From Pseudomonas agarici (GTDB lineage Bacteria > Pseudomonadota > Gammaproteobacteria > Pseudomonadales > Pseudomonadaceae), in contig NZ_FOAR01000006.1 in assembly GCF_900109755.1 (NCBI RefSeq), positions 124,001 through 188,000 on the forward strand: a DNA stretch of 64,000 nt. Reading direction: 5' to 3'. This document shows positions 27,488 to 36,386 of this stretch, in pieces; position 1 is the first letter of the stretch, and each line of letters starts with the position of its first letter. Below the pieces are notes generated by a model, which had not been told where the DNA came from, made no database searches, and saw only the letters and a list, made by a program, of their open reading frames with translations. A program made the translations under genes and the position numbers.

Positions 27488-28500
27488 TGCAGGTTTTGCC
27501 GATTCAAAAACCACTGAAGCTGCTGGCTTACGCGGCGTTGGCGGTGCTGGTGGCCAGTTGTTCGACCGGTCGCTCGCCTTATCAGTCATCGTCTTCCAAT
27601 GCCGTCCGCGCTCAGCCGGGGCTGGATATCAACCGGGCCCACAAGGATGGCGCGCCGTGGTGGGACGTGGATGTGTCGCGAATTCCCGACGCCACGCCGA
27701 CCCTGCATACCGGTGCCTACAAAGCCAACCCCTATACGGTGCTGGGTAAGACCTACTTCCCGCTGCCGGACTCCAAGCACTATGTCGCCCAAGGCACGGC
27801 CTCGTGGTACGGCACCAAGTTCCATGGCCAGAACACCGCCAACGGCGAGGTCTATGACCTGTACGGCATGAGTGCCGCGCACAAGACCCTGCCGCTGCCC
27901 AGCTATGTGCGAGTGACCAACCTGGACAACAACCGTAGCGTGATCCTGCGAGTGAACGACCGCGGGCCGTTCTATTCGGATCGGATTATCGACCTGTCCT
28001 ACGCTGCCGCCAAGAAGCTCGGCTACGCCGAGATCGGTACGGCTCGGGTCAAGGTCGAAGGCATCGATCCCCAGCAGTGGTGGGCTCAGCGCGGCCGCCC
28101 GGCGCCGCTGCTGCTCAACGAGCCGCAAGTGGCGCAGGCTGCTGCACCCGCGTTGACGGCGTCCACCGGGACGATCGAGCAGTGGACACCGCCGCCGCAA
28201 CAACACGCGAGTGACGTTGTCCCTGTATTGAGCGATGCAAAGAAAAACGGCTTGGTACCAGCCTCTGGCCAGTATCTCCAGGTGGGCGCCTTCGCGAACC
28301 CGGACGCTGCCGAACTGCTGCGATCGAAGCTAAGCTCGATGGTCAGGGCGCCGGTGTTCGTCAGTTCGATCGTGCGCAACCAGCAGACGCTGCATCGGGT
28401 CCGGATGGGGCCGATCGGCACGCAGGATGAAGTCCAGCAAGTGCAGAATAGCGTGCGCCTGGCGAATCTTGGCTCACCGAGTCTGGTGACGTCGGAGTAA
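27487..28500 (+). CDS. rlpA: Septal ring lytic transglycosylase RlpA
   Basis: 337-residue lipoprotein (lipobox LVASC, Cys about 23). It has a double-psi beta-barrel domain (about residues 95-195, containing TASWYGTKFHGQNTANGE and VNDRGPFYSDRIIDLS with the catalytic acid). A low-complexity linker follows, then a C-terminal SPOR domain (about 260-337, starting YLQVGAF) that binds denuded glycan at the septum. In Pseudomonas, RlpA cleaves denuded glycan strands and aids daughter separation. Translation is probably coupled to mltB. Confidence 0.95.
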   Translation: MQVLPIQKPLKLLAYAALAVLVASCSTGRSPYQSSSSNAVRAQPGLDINRAHKDGAPWWDVDVSRIPDATPTLHTGAYKANPYTVLGKTYFPLPDSKHYVAQGTASWYGTKFHGQNTANGEVYDLYGMSAAHKTLPLPSYVRVTNLDNNRSVILRVNDRGPFYSDRIIDLSYAAAKKLGYAEIGTARVKVEGIDPQQWWAQRGRPAPLLLNEPQVAQAAAPALTASTGTIEQWTPPPQQHASDVVPVLSDAKKNGLVPASGQYLQVGAFANPDAAELLRSKLSSMVRAPVFVSSIVRNQQTLHRVRMGPIGTQDEVQQVQNSVRLANLGSPSLVTSE

Positions 28501-28520
28501 TACAGGCACAATTAAGGATT

Positions 28521-28550
28521 CGGCCGCCTCCCAAAGGCCGGGTTTTGGTT
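28521..28550 (+). terminator. Weak terminator-like hairpin after rlpA
   Basis: CGGCC (28521-28525) pairs with GGCCG (28536-28540) around a 10-base loop and is followed by GGTTTTGGTT. The stem is short, so this is tentative. Confidence 0.3.
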
Positions 28551-28555
28551 GTCGG

Positions 28556-28584
28556 TTCATCTAAAATAATAAAAGCCTTATAGG
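28556..28584 (+). promoter_or_regulatory. Candidate sigma-70 promoter for dacA
   Basis: TTCATC and TATAGG are separated by 17 bases in an AT-rich stretch about 90 bases before the dacA start codon. The -35 match is only partial. Confidence 0.35.
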
Positions 28585-28675
28585 GTGGTGTAGCGAGCAA
28601 CCCAGAGCCTGCATTGGGCTGTCTGATTAGTTTTGTCCGCAAGGGCAAGTTTCCATTAGCGATTTCGAGAGACGG

Positions 28676-29839
28676 ATGAACATCACCACCTTTGCCAAAC
28701 GTTTGTGCCTGCTTGTGCCGTTGATCATTGTGCCCACTGCCTGGGCCGCCGATGAGATGGCTTTGCCGGCTTCGCCGCAACTTGCCGCCAAATCCTACGT
28801 GCTCATGGATGCCGCCAGCGGCAACGTGCTGGTCGAGAACAATGGCGACCAGCGCCTGCCACCGGCCAGTCTGACCAAGCTGATGACCGCCTACATCGCG
28901 ACCCTGGAAATCCGTCGCGGCCAGATTGGCGAGAGCGATCCGGTGACTGTCAGTGAAAACGCTTGGCGTACCGGCGGTTCGCGGATGTTCATCAAGGTCG
29001 GCTCGCAGGTCAGCGTCAGCGACCTGTTGCACGGGATCATCATCCAATCCGGCAACGATGCCAGCGTGGCATTGTCCGAGCATATCGCCGGTAGCGAAGA
29101 TGCCTTTGCCGACATGATGAACAAGACTGCCGGCGACCTGGGCATGAGCAACAGCCACTTCATGAACCCGACCGGCTTGCCAAATCCGGAGCACTACTCA
29201 TCGGCTCACGACATGGCGTTGCTGGCTCGCGCAATCATCCGTGTCGACCCGGTGCACTACGCGATCTACTCGCAGAAAGAGTTCTTCTGGAACGGCATCA
29301 AACAGCCCAACCGCAACTTGCTACTGTGGCGTGACAAGACCGTTGACGGCCTGAAGACCGGGCACACCGAAGAGGCCGGCTATTGCATGGTGTCCTCGGC
29401 GGTGCGTGATGGTCAGCGCCTGATCGCGGTGGTGTTCGGGACCAGCAGTGAATCGGCCCGCGCCGCCGAGACCCAGAAGCTGTTGACCTACGGTTTCCGT
29501 TTCTTCGAAACCCAGACCTTCTATCAGAAGGGCACCGAACTGGCCCAGGCGCCGGTCTGGAAAGGCACCACTCATCAGGTCAAGGCCGGTTTGGCCGACG
29601 ACCTGACCATGACCCTGCCTAAAGGCCAACTGAAGAAGCTTGCGGCGAGCATGACCCTCAACCCGAAACTGATTGCCCCGATCGCCAAGGGTGACGTGAT
29701 TGGCAAGGTTGAAGTCAAACTGGATGACAAGGTCGTTCACAGTGCCGATCTGATCGCACTGGAAGCGGTCGAGGAAGGTGGTATCTTCCGCCGCCTGTGG
29801 GATAGCATCCGCATGTTCTTCTACGGCATGTTCAACTGA
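28676..29839 (+). CDS. dacA: D-alanyl-D-alanine carboxypeptidase (PBP5/6 type)
   Basis: 387-residue low-molecular-weight PBP that trims the terminal D-Ala from pentapeptides in the periplasm. A cleavable signal (LCLLVPLIIVPTAWA) is at the N-terminus. Active-site motifs are PASLTKL (SxxK), QSGNDAS (SxN) and DGLKTGHT (KTG). A beta-rich PBP5 C-terminal domain follows, with an amphipathic anchor helix (RRLWDSIRMFFYGMF). P. aeruginosa calls the equivalent gene dacC. It follows rlpA but has its own upstream region of 175 bases. Confidence 0.95.
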   Translation: MNITTFAKRLCLLVPLIIVPTAWAADEMALPASPQLAAKSYVLMDAASGNVLVENNGDQRLPPASLTKLMTAYIATLEIRRGQIGESDPVTVSENAWRTGGSRMFIKVGSQVSVSDLLHGIIIQSGNDASVALSEHIAGSEDAFADMMNKTAGDLGMSNSHFMNPTGLPNPEHYSSAHDMALLARAIIRVDPVHYAIYSQKEFFWNGIKQPNRNLLLWRDKTVDGLKTGHTEEAGYCMVSSAVRDGQRLIAVVFGTSSESARAAETQKLLTYGFRFFETQTFYQKGTELAQAPVWKGTTHQVKAGLADDLTMTLPKGQLKKLAASMTLNPKLIAPIAKGDVIGKVEVKLDDKVVHSADLIALEAVEEGGIFRRLWDSIRMFFYGMFN

Positions 29840-29857
29840 AGCACCTTGAACCGCGAC

Positions 29858-29889
29858 ATTTTGAACAAATAGTATTTTGAGCAAATAGT
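29858..29889 (+). repeat. Tandem 16-base direct repeat
   Basis: ATTTTGAACAAATAGT (29858-29873) is followed without gap by ATTTTGAGCAAATAGT (29874-29889), one mismatch. It is AT-rich against the local background, in the dacA-ybeD gap just before a strong hairpin. Confidence 0.85.
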
Positions 29890-29897
29890 GTCGAATT

Positions 29898-29932
29898 ACG
29901 CATCTCGCGCTTGACCCGAGCGCGAGATGCGT
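29898..29932 (+). other. 14-bp perfect hairpin between dacA and ybeD
   Basis: ACGCATCTCGCGCT (29898-29911) pairs perfectly with AGCGCGAGATGCGT (29919-29932) around a 7-base loop. The following bases lack a T-run, so termination would need Rho; a processing or stability role is also possible. Confidence 0.7.
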
Positions 29933-29964
29933 CCGTTGCCTGGGCTTACGAGGCCGTTATAGTC

Positions 29965-30240
29965 ATGACAGACACTGAAGTAAAAGCTCCGAAAATCGAG
30001 TTCCCAGTCACCGACTATCCGGTCAAGGTGATCAGTGACACGGGTGTGGGCAATAAGGACAAGATTGTCGAGATCGTCAGGAAACACGCCACGATCAACG
30101 ACAACCGGATAGACGAACGCCAGAGCACCAACGGCAAGTACACCACCATTCAGTTGCACATCGTAGCCACCGACCAGGACCAGTTGTACAACATCAACAG
30201 CGAGTTACGAGCCACCGGCTTCGTACACATGGTGTTGTGA
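29965..30240 (+). CDS. YbeD/DUF493-family protein
   Basis: 91-residue small regulator-like protein with an ACT-like alpha/beta fold. [13 protein letters not shown] at the start and the ending TGFVHMVL match the family. It usually lies next to lipB, as here, and a role in lipoate metabolism has been suggested but is not established. Start ATG at 29965. Its stop overlaps the lipB start as TGATG. Confidence 0.92.
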   Translation: MTDTEVKAPKIEFPVTDYPVKVISDTGVGNKDKIVEIVRKHATINDNRIDERQSTNGKYTTIQLHIVATDQDQLYNINSELRATGFVHMVL

Positions 30241-30890
30241 TGACGGGCGTGTTGGGCTTTCGCGAGCTCGGCCAGACGCCTTACGAGCCGGTCTGGCATG
30301 CCATGCAGCGATTTACCGACGCACGCAAGTGTGCAGAGTTTGCCGATGAGGTCTGGCTGGTGCAGCACCCGCCGGTCTTTACCCAGGGGCAGGCCGGCAA
30401 GGCCGAACACTTGCTGCTGCCGGGCGACATTGCGGTGGTCAAGGTCGATCGCGGCGGCCAAGTGACCTATCATGGACCTGGCCAGCTAGTGGCTTATCTG
30501 TTGCTGGACGTTCGCCGCCTCGGTTTTGGCGTGCGCGAACTGGTCAGCCGGATGGAGCGCTGCCTGATCGAATTGCTGGCCGGTTATGGCGTAAGCGCCG
30601 CAGCCAAGGCCGACGCCCCTGGGGTGTATGTCAATGGTGCGAAAATCGCCTCCCTGGGCCTGCGGATTCGCAATGGTTGTTCCTTCCATGGCTTGGCGTT
30701 GAACGTCGACATGGACCTTGAGCCGTTTCGGCGGATTAATCCCTGCGGTTATGCGGGGCTGGCGATGACCCAGCTACGTGACCACACAGGGCCGATTGAA
30801 TTTGCCGAGGTAAGTGCCCGGCTGCGCGCGCAGCTCGTCAAACACCTCGACTATGCTGAGCAGACGACCCTAACGGGCGGAATCGATTGA
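30240..30890 (+). CDS. lipB: Octanoyl-[acyl-carrier-protein]-protein N-octanoyltransferase
   Basis: 216-residue enzyme that moves octanoate from ACP to lipoyl domains, the first step of lipoate synthesis. [34 protein letters not shown] and the catalytic pair Lys/Cys in [10 protein letters not shown] and INPCGYAGL are present. The ATG at 30240 overlaps the previous stop; a GTG at 30237 is possible. LipA follows one base after its stop. Confidence 0.96.
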   Translation: MTGVLGFRELGQTPYEPVWHAMQRFTDARKCAEFADEVWLVQHPPVFTQGQAGKAEHLLLPGDIAVVKVDRGGQVTYHGPGQLVAYLLLDVRRLGFGVRELVSRMERCLIELLAGYGVSAAAKADAPGVYVNGAKIASLGLRIRNGCSFHGLALNVDMDLEPFRRINPCGYAGLAMTQLRDHTGPIEFAEVSARLRAQLVKHLDYAEQTTLTGGID

Positions 30891-30891
30891 T

Positions 30892-31917
30892 ATGACTACT
30901 GCGCAAGATGCTGTGCAAACCCTGATCCCGACACTGGATGTTTCCGAGCGGCCGGCCCGTGCGAAAGTCGAAACCGGTGTCAAGCTACGCGGTGCCGAGA
31001 AGGTGGCGCGGATCCCGGTGAAAATCATCCCGACCACCGAGCTGCCGAAGAAGCCGGACTGGATTCGGGTCCGCATCCCGGTATCGCCGGAAGTCGACCG
31101 CATCAAGCAATTGCTGCGCAAGCACAAGCTGCACAGTGTCTGTGAAGAAGCCTCCTGCCCGAACCTGGGCGAGTGTTTCAGTGGCGGCACCGCAACCTTC
31201 ATGATCATGGGAGATATCTGCACCCGTCGTTGCCCGTTCTGCGACGTCGGCCATGGCCGACCCAAGCCCCTGGACATCAATGAGCCGCAAAGCCTGGCCA
31301 TCGCCATCGCCGACCTGCGCCTGAAGTACGTGGTGATCACCTCCGTGGACCGCGACGACCTGCGTGACGGTGGTGCCCAGCATTTCGCCGATTGCATTCG
31401 CGAGATCCGCAAGCTGTCGCCGAACGTTCAGCTTGAAACCCTGGTCCCGGACTACCGTGGACGCATGGACATCGCGCTGCAAATCACCGCCGCCGAGCCG
31501 CCGGATGTGTTCAACCACAATCTGGAAACCGTGCCGCGCCTGTACAAGGCCGCCCGTCCGGGTTCCGACTACCAGTGGTCGCTGACCCTGCTGCAACGCT
31601 TCAAGCAGATGATGCCGCATATTCCGACCAAGTCCGGCCTGATGCTCGGCCTGGGCGAGACCGACGATGAAGTCATCGAGGTCATGAAGCGCATGCGCGA
31701 ACACGACATCGACATGTTGACCCTCGGTCAGTACCTGCAGCCGTCGCGCAGCCACCTACCGGTTCAACGCTTCGTACACCCGGACACCTTCGCCTGGTTC
31801 GCCGAGGAAGGCTACAAGATGGGCTTCAAGAATGTCGCTTCGGGGCCGTTGGTGCGTTCCTCGTACCACGCCGACGAGCAGGCCAAGCTGGTCAAGGCCG
31901 AGCTGATCGGGGCGTAA
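30892..31917 (+). CDS. lipA: Lipoyl synthase (radical SAM)
   Basis: 341-residue radical SAM enzyme that inserts two sulfurs into protein-bound octanoate. It has two iron-sulfur clusters: the auxiliary-cluster motif [12 protein letters not shown] and the radical SAM motif CTRRCPFC. The RSSY-type C-terminal element appears as VRSSYHA. Length is typical with a Pseudomonas-type N-terminal extension. Coupled to lipB. Confidence 0.97.
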   Translation: MTTAQDAVQTLIPTLDVSERPARAKVETGVKLRGAEKVARIPVKIIPTTELPKKPDWIRVRIPVSPEVDRIKQLLRKHKLHSVCEEASCPNLGECFSGGTATFMIMGDICTRRCPFCDVGHGRPKPLDINEPQSLAIAIADLRLKYVVITSVDRDDLRDGGAQHFADCIREIRKLSPNVQLETLVPDYRGRMDIALQITAAEPPDVFNHNLETVPRLYKAARPGSDYQWSLTLLQRFKQMMPHIPTKSGLMLGLGETDDEVIEVMKRMREHDIDMLTLGQYLQPSRSHLPVQRFVHPDTFAWFAEEGYKMGFKNVASGPLVRSSYHADEQAKLVKAELIGA

Positions 31918-31920
31918 GTG

Positions 31921-32880
31921 ATGAGCAGTCGTCGACCCGTGCGGGCTTGCTATCCGGTCCGGAGTGCGGTTTCGGCGCTGCCCGAGGGTGGGGTGATCGG
32001 CCTGATCGCCCCGGCCGGCCCTGTGGCCCTTGAGCCGATCAGGGCACAACAGTGGGCACAGGCCCGTGGCTACAAGCTGCGGATATTTCCGGGGGTCTCG
32101 CAACGGCACGGCTATCTTGCCGGTAGCGACGAAGTGCGCCTGCGGGATCTGCACGATGCTTTTTCCGATGATGAAATCGATGCCATTTTCTGTCTGCGCG
32201 GAGGTTACGGTTGTCCGCGGCTGCTGGATAAGATCGATTACCAACGGCTTGAGAAACATCCAAAGATTCTGGTCGGATACAGCGATATCACCGCGTTGCA
32301 CCTGGCGATTGCACGGCACGCGGGGTTTATGACGTTTCATGGGCCGATGTTCAATATCGATCTGCTGGGTGACAAGCAACCGCCCACCGAGTCTTCATTG
32401 TTCGACCTGCTGACCGGAAGGGCACGGGCTGGCACGGTGCTTCATCATCCCAAAGCTTATCCGCTAACCGCCGTAATCCCAGGGGTCGCCTCCGGGCGCC
32501 TGCAGGGTGGCAACCTGTCGTTGATCTGCGCGAGCCTGGGCACCGCTTACGAGATCGATACCGATGGCGTGATCCTGCTGATGGAGGACGTCAACGAGCC
32601 GCTGTACCGGATTGATCGGTTGCTGACCCATCTGCGCCTGGCCGGCAAGCTGGAAGGGCTCAGAGGCGTGTTGGTGGGGGATTTCGCCGGCATCGATTCC
32701 GATGCGCTGCTATGCCTGCTCAAGCAGGAGCTGGAGCCGTTGGCTATTCCGGTGCTGGCGGGTTGGCGCAGTGGGCATTGCGACCCGAACCTGACGCTAC
32801 CGTTGGGCGCGCAGGTGCGATTGGATGCCGATGCCTTGCAACTGGTCCTGGAGCAGGATGTTACGCTCGCTGCTAACTGA
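31921..32880 (+). CDS. LD-carboxypeptidase (S66 family)
   Basis: 319-residue serine peptidase of the LdcA/MccF family. The nucleophile Ser is in VGYSDITALHLA, and the catalytic Glu and His are in LMEDVNEPLYRID and WRSGHCDPNLTLPLG. LdcA removes the terminal D-Ala from murein tetrapeptides during recycling in the cytoplasm, consistent with no signal peptide here. The ATG at 31921 lies 3 bases after the lipA stop; a GTG at 31918 is an alternative. Confidence 0.9.
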   Translation: MSSRRPVRACYPVRSAVSALPEGGVIGLIAPAGPVALEPIRAQQWAQARGYKLRIFPGVSQRHGYLAGSDEVRLRDLHDAFSDDEIDAIFCLRGGYGCPRLLDKIDYQRLEKHPKILVGYSDITALHLAIARHAGFMTFHGPMFNIDLLGDKQPPTESSLFDLLTGRARAGTVLHHPKAYPLTAVIPGVASGRLQGGNLSLICASLGTAYEIDTDGVILLMEDVNEPLYRIDRLLTHLRLAGKLEGLRGVLVGDFAGIDSDALLCLLKQELEPLAIPVLAGWRSGHCDPNLTLPLGAQVRLDADALQLVLEQDVTLAAN

Positions 32881-32900
32881 TCCGGCGCGATCACTGGGTT

Positions 32901-32935
32901 AAGGGCTGTGCCTGATTACCGCCCAGCCCTTTATT
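32901..32935 (+). terminator. Terminator after the LD-carboxypeptidase gene
   Basis: AAGGGCTG (32901-32908) pairs with CAGCCCTT (32924-32931), with extra GC pairs inside, then TTATT. The inverse strand also has a short pyrimidine tail, so it may serve both convergent genes. Confidence 0.5.
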
Positions 32936-32973
32936 CGCCACACAACCTTGCGCATCCCCATTCGTGGCCGACT

Positions 32974-34284
32974 TCAGCGATTACGCAAGCTTTCCAGCAG
33001 CTTGTGATTCGCATAGCCATCCGCAGGCCAGCCCAGTGCCTGCTGCGCACCGCGAATCGCCTTGCGGGTGTTCGCACCGATAATCCCATCCGGATTGCCG
33101 GCGTCGTAGCCGTTGGTGTTGAGTAGCGTCTGCAACTCTATCCGCTCGACGCGACTCAGCGGCAGGTCATCTTTGGGCCAGCCTGCGCGAATCACTCCGC
33201 CGCTGTTGAAGCGCTGGGACAGTAGACCGACGGCCAGGCCGTAGGACGACGAATTGTTGTACTTGAGGATGGCGCGGAAGTTGTCCAGCACCAGAAACCC
33301 CGGCCCACGGTAACCCGCTGGCAACAGCAGCGAGGCCGACAGTGACTCAGCTCCATAGGGCAGCGCCGCGCCGGCGGGAAGTCGCATTCCCATCTGTAAC
33401 CACTCGCTCACTGGCTTGCGGATGGCACCGTCCGCCAATGCATAGTCAAAGCGGGTGGGTAGCGTGACTTCAAATCCCCAAGGTTGACCTTTCTGCCAGC
33501 CGGAGCTTTGCAGGTAGTTGGCGGTCGAGGCCAGGGCGTCTGCCGACGCGTTCCAGATGTCGCGGCGACCGTCCCCATCGAAGTCCACCGCATAGGTGTT
33601 GTAGGTGGTTGGGATAAATTGGGTCTGGCCCATGGCCCCGGCCCAGGAGCCGAGCATCTGTCCGGGGAGGATATCGCCGTGCTGGATGATCTGTAGCGCC
33701 GCGAGCAACTGGCTCTGGGCGAAATCCGGACGGCGACCTTCGTAAGCCAGCGTCGCCAGCGAGCGAATCACCGACTTATCTCCCTGGAACTGGCCGAAGT
33801 TGCTTTCCATACCCCATACGGCAACCAGGGTTTCCCGGTCGACGCCATAACGTTGCTCGATGCTTTGCAGCAGTGCGGCATTCTGGATCAGCAGCGCCTG
33901 GCCCCTGCGCACGCGCAGTGACGAGAGTGCGCCGTCGAGGTATTCCCACACGGGGCGGGTGAATTCCGGTTGGCTGCGATCGGCCTTGATCACACTCATA
34001 TCGGGGGTGATGCCGGCAAAGGCGGTGTCGAAGGTGGTCGCCGTGATATCGGCGCGCAGGGCTTCGGCGCGAAACGCATCTCGCCAGTCATCGAAGCTTT
34101 GGGCGGGCTGAAGGGCCAATTCGTCGCCTGCGAGCTGTGGCGCGGATACGGGCGCCGCGGGCAATGTCTGGAGCGGCTCGGCATCGGCGGCGATGGGCTT
34201 TTGCGCACAGGCGACTAAGAGGATGAAACTGGTGGCGGCAAACAGTCGGCGCAATGGCCAACGAAGGGTGAGACTAAAGGGCAT
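32974..34284 (-). CDS. MltB-family lytic murein transglycosylase with peptidoglycan-binding domain
   Basis: 436-residue lipoprotein (signal with LLVAC lipobox, Cys about 26). A family 3 lytic transglycosylase domain covers about residues 70-360; the catalytic Glu is in VAVWGMESNFGQFQG, with SWAGAMGQTQFIP and AVDFDGDGRRDIW. A C-terminal PG_binding_1 domain covers about 375-436 (LQTLLNTNGYDAGNPDGIIGANTRKAI...). It acts on periplasmic murein. Start ATG at 34284. It stands next to arfA on the same strand but with its own gap. Confidence 0.92.
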   Translation of the reverse strand: MPFSLTLRWPLRRLFAATSFILLVACAQKPIAADAEPLQTLPAAPVSAPQLAGDELALQPAQSFDDWRDAFRAEALRADITATTFDTAFAGITPDMSVIKADRSQPEFTRPVWEYLDGALSSLRVRRGQALLIQNAALLQSIEQRYGVDRETLVAVWGMESNFGQFQGDKSVIRSLATLAYEGRRPDFAQSQLLAALQIIQHGDILPGQMLGSWAGAMGQTQFIPTTYNTYAVDFDGDGRRDIWNASADALASTANYLQSSGWQKGQPWGFEVTLPTRFDYALADGAIRKPVSEWLQMGMRLPAGAALPYGAESLSASLLLPAGYRGPGFLVLDNFRAILKYNNSSSYGLAVGLLSQRFNSGGVIRAGWPKDDLPLSRVERIELQTLLNTNGYDAGNPDGIIGANTRKAIRGAQQALGWPADGYANHKLLESLRNR

Positions 34285-34355
34285 GCGCGGGTCCGGAGAA
34301 TGCGAATCAGGTGTTGACCTTATCATGCCTGAGGGCGCAGGTCGTGATGGCACTT

Positions 34356-34517
34356 TTACGCGGCCAGAAAGTCAGAAGCCTCCCAGCTTTTAGGCTGGAA
34401 GGCTTCGCGGCGGTAGCTGCCTTTGCCCTTGGCGGGCTGTTCCTGGCGGCTTCGGAACAGTGGCTGGCTGATGATTGATTTGGCTTTGTTGGGACGGTGC
34501 CGAGACGGCTTGCTCAT
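34356..34517 (-). CDS. arfA: Alternative ribosome-rescue factor ArfA
   Basis: 53-residue basic protein. The C-terminal core PLFRSRQEQPAKGKGSYRRE followed by SWEAS matches ArfA (in E. coli PLFRQR...KGKGSY...NWEAS). ArfA recruits RF2 to ribosomes stalled on nonstop mRNA as a back-up to tmRNA. Start ATG at 34517 (MSKPSRHRPN). A 32-base hairpin (34375-34406) lies inside the gene over codons 38-48, ahead of the stop codon. In E. coli the equivalent structure yields a truncated mRNA, so that ArfA accumulates only when trans-translation fails. Confidence 0.88.
   Translation of the reverse strand: MSKPSRHRPNKAKSIISQPLFRSRQEQPAKGKGSYRREAFQPKSWEASDFLAA
34375..34406 (-). promoter_or_regulatory. Intragenic arfA hairpin (nonstop-mRNA switch)
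   Basis: GAAGCCT (34375-34381) pairs with AGGCTTC (34400-34406), then after one mismatch CCAGC (34383-34387) pairs with GCTGG (34394-34398). It lies within codons 38-48 of arfA, where RNase III cleavage or termination would leave a stop-less message. Confidence 0.75.
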
Positions 34518-34647
34518 GGATATGCACTCTTGAAGAGGTGAAAGAGCGCGAATCATCGGGCAGATTCCCACCGCTGTCCAGTGAGGGCATTTGGCTATTG
34601 GGCAGTGAGGGCTGGAGTGGCGCTGCGGCCAGCCCGCTTGGCACAAA

Positions 34648-35685
34648 CTATTCTGGCGGCAAGGCCAGGCGTTGGCCGCACATCAGCAAGCTCAAGCGGC
34701 TCAGGCTGCTCCAGGGCGAGCCTGCGGCCTGCCCTTTGATTTGTGCATCGACCCGCTGCGCGTCCATCAGCAACTGACTCCAGCGTTGTGCCGAATGCCG
34801 TTGCAGGGCTTTGCTTATCAGCGGCCTGCGTTTGTCCCAGACCGGTGGCCGGGCCTGGCTGAAAGCCTTGTCCAGCGGCACGCCCTGGCTGTATTGCTGG
34901 GACAGGTTGGCCAGCAGTCGCAGCTCTCGAGCCAAGGCCCAGAGAATTACCGGTGGTTCGACCCCTTCACCCCGTAGCCCTTCGAGCATGCGCAGGGCGT
35001 GGGCCGATTCACCATTGAGTACGGCGTCGACCAGCCCGAAGACATCGAAACGGGCGCTGTCGGCCACTGCGGCCTGCACGGTTTCAACGGTAATCTGCCC
35101 GCTCTCGGCCATCAGCTTGAGCTTTTCGATTTCCTGGGCTGCCGCCAGCAAGTTGCCTTCGACCCGTGCGGCAATCAGTTCCAGCGCATCTTGCTGCGCG
35201 GACAGTCCGGCTTGCGAGAGGCGCTGGCGAATCCATTGCGGTAGCTGACTGGCATCGACCGGCCAAATTTGGATGAACTGGGTCAGTTGGCCTTCGACCA
35301 GGGCCTTGCCCCACTTGGTTTTCTGTGCGCTGGCGTCGAGCTTGGGCAGGCTTATCAACAGCAAGGTGTCTTCGGCCGGTCGGCCGCAATACTCCATCAG
35401 CGCGGCGGCGCCTTTGTCGCCTGGCTTGCCAGAGGGCAGGCGTAGTTCCAGCAAGCGCTTTTGCGCGAACAACGACATGCTGGCGCCGGCTTGCAATAGT
35501 GTGCCCCAGTCGAAGTTGGCGTCGGCGCTGAACACCTGTCGTTCGTCGAAGCCTTGCAGGCGCGCAGCGGCGCGAATGGCGTCGGCGGCTTCCTGGCACA
35601 GCAACGGATCGTCACCGCTGATGATGTAGACGGGCGCAAGGCCGCCTTGCAGGTGTTTGGCGAGTTGGGCAGGGGCTAGTTTCAT
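34648..35685 (-). CDS. holA: DNA polymerase III delta subunit
   Basis: 345-residue clamp-loader delta subunit that opens the beta clamp. The N-terminal KLAPAQLAKHLQGGLAPVYIISGDDPLL and the AAA+-like core with FDVFGLVDAVLNGES and ILWALARELRLL are typical. There is no functional Walker motif, as expected for delta. ATG at 35685. It follows lptE on the minus strand; a GGGGCGT/ACGCCCC hairpin sits between them. Confidence 0.95.
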   Translation of the reverse strand: MKLAPAQLAKHLQGGLAPVYIISGDDPLLCQEAADAIRAAARLQGFDERQVFSADANFDWGTLLQAGASMSLFAQKRLLELRLPSGKPGDKGAAALMEYCGRPAEDTLLLISLPKLDASAQKTKWGKALVEGQLTQFIQIWPVDASQLPQWIRQRLSQAGLSAQQDALELIAARVEGNLLAAAQEIEKLKLMAESGQITVETVQAAVADSARFDVFGLVDAVLNGESAHALRMLEGLRGEGVEPPVILWALARELRLLANLSQQYSQGVPLDKAFSQARPPVWDKRRPLISKALQRHSAQRWSQLLMDAQRVDAQIKGQAAGSPWSSLSRLSLLMCGQRLALPPE

Positions 35686-35699
35686 AGAGGGAGAGCGGC

Positions 35700-35719
35700 G
35701 GGGCGTCTTGGAACGCCCC
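35700..35719 (-). other. Hairpin between lptE and holA
   Basis: GGGGCGT (35700-35706) and ACGCCCC (35713-35719) with a 6-base loop; no T-run follows on the minus strand. Confidence 0.5.
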
Positions 35720-35726
35720 GTCCGGC

Positions 35727-36332
35727 TTACTGCCTGGGCAGTTCCAGAGGTGATTGCTTGGGTATCGAGTCTTCGTACTGGCGCGCAGCTTCCAGGGCAT
35801 CGGCATCCGCCTTGGCTTTGGCATTGGCGGTTTGTTGCAGGCTGTCGAGCTGCTCCGGCGACAGCAGTTGCAGGCGGATGACCATCTGCTGCACCAGGTC
35901 ACGCCGCATTTCCCTGCGCAGTTCGGTCGCTTCGGCGTCGCCGCCGGTGATGTTGTTGCCGTCGTGCACGTAGTACTTCTGCACTTCCAGCTGGCCGTCC
36001 AGTAGTTTGAGATCCTTTTCACCATGGATCTCATAGCTCAGTACGGTGTTGAGTTCGTACTCGGCGGTACGACTCGAACCGGCGTAGCTGGCCGCACGCT
36101 GGGTTTCCTGCTCATTGGTCAGGATCAGCTTGTAGGGCGCGCCGTTGTAGACCTTGACGCCGCTGTGCTCCAGCACCTGAGTCAGCTGCTTGATCGTGTC
36201 ACCGTAGGCGTTGCGGGCACTGAGCGACAGTTCCTTGATCGTCAGTTCGGTATCGCCGGTGCCGCGCAGCTGGAAGCCGCACGCGCTCAGCAGCACCGCA
36301 AGGCCCATTACCAGCAGATTGCGTTTGATCAT
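35727..36332 (-). CDS. lptE: LPS-assembly lipoprotein LptE
   Basis: 201-residue outer-membrane lipoprotein that plugs the LptD barrel and delivers lipopolysaccharide to the cell surface. The signal ends at LLSACGFQLRG (Cys about 19), and the early GFQLRG motif is highly conserved. The C-terminus is long and charged (AKAKADADALEAARQYEDS) compared with E. coli. The leuS-lptE-holA order is the classic one. Confidence 0.95.
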   Translation of the reverse strand: MIKRNLLVMGLAVLLSACGFQLRGTGDTELTIKELSLSARNAYGDTIKQLTQVLEHSGVKVYNGAPYKLILTNEQETQRAASYAGSSRTAEYELNTVLSYEIHGEKDLKLLDGQLEVQKYYVHDGNNITGGDAEATELRREMRRDLVQQMVIRLQLLSPEQLDSLQQTANAKAKADADALEAARQYEDSIPKQSPLELPRQ

Positions 36333-36350
36333 CTTGTTGCTCCCCTGAAA

Positions 36351-36376
36351 CCGGGGATCGACACCGCGATCCCCGG
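36351..36376 (-). other. Hairpin 1 between leuS and lptE
   Basis: CCGGGGATCG (36351-36360) and CGATCCCCGG (36367-36376) form a perfect 10-bp stem with a 6-base loop. It is one of two strong hairpins in the 85-base gap. Confidence 0.65.
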
Positions 36377-36386
36377 AAGTTCTGTA

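Noticed and set aside
26477..34284. The two MltB-type transglycosylases as a recent duplication
   Set aside because: They differ in length, domain content (one has a C-terminal binding domain) and sequence outside the catalytic motifs; they are old paralogues.
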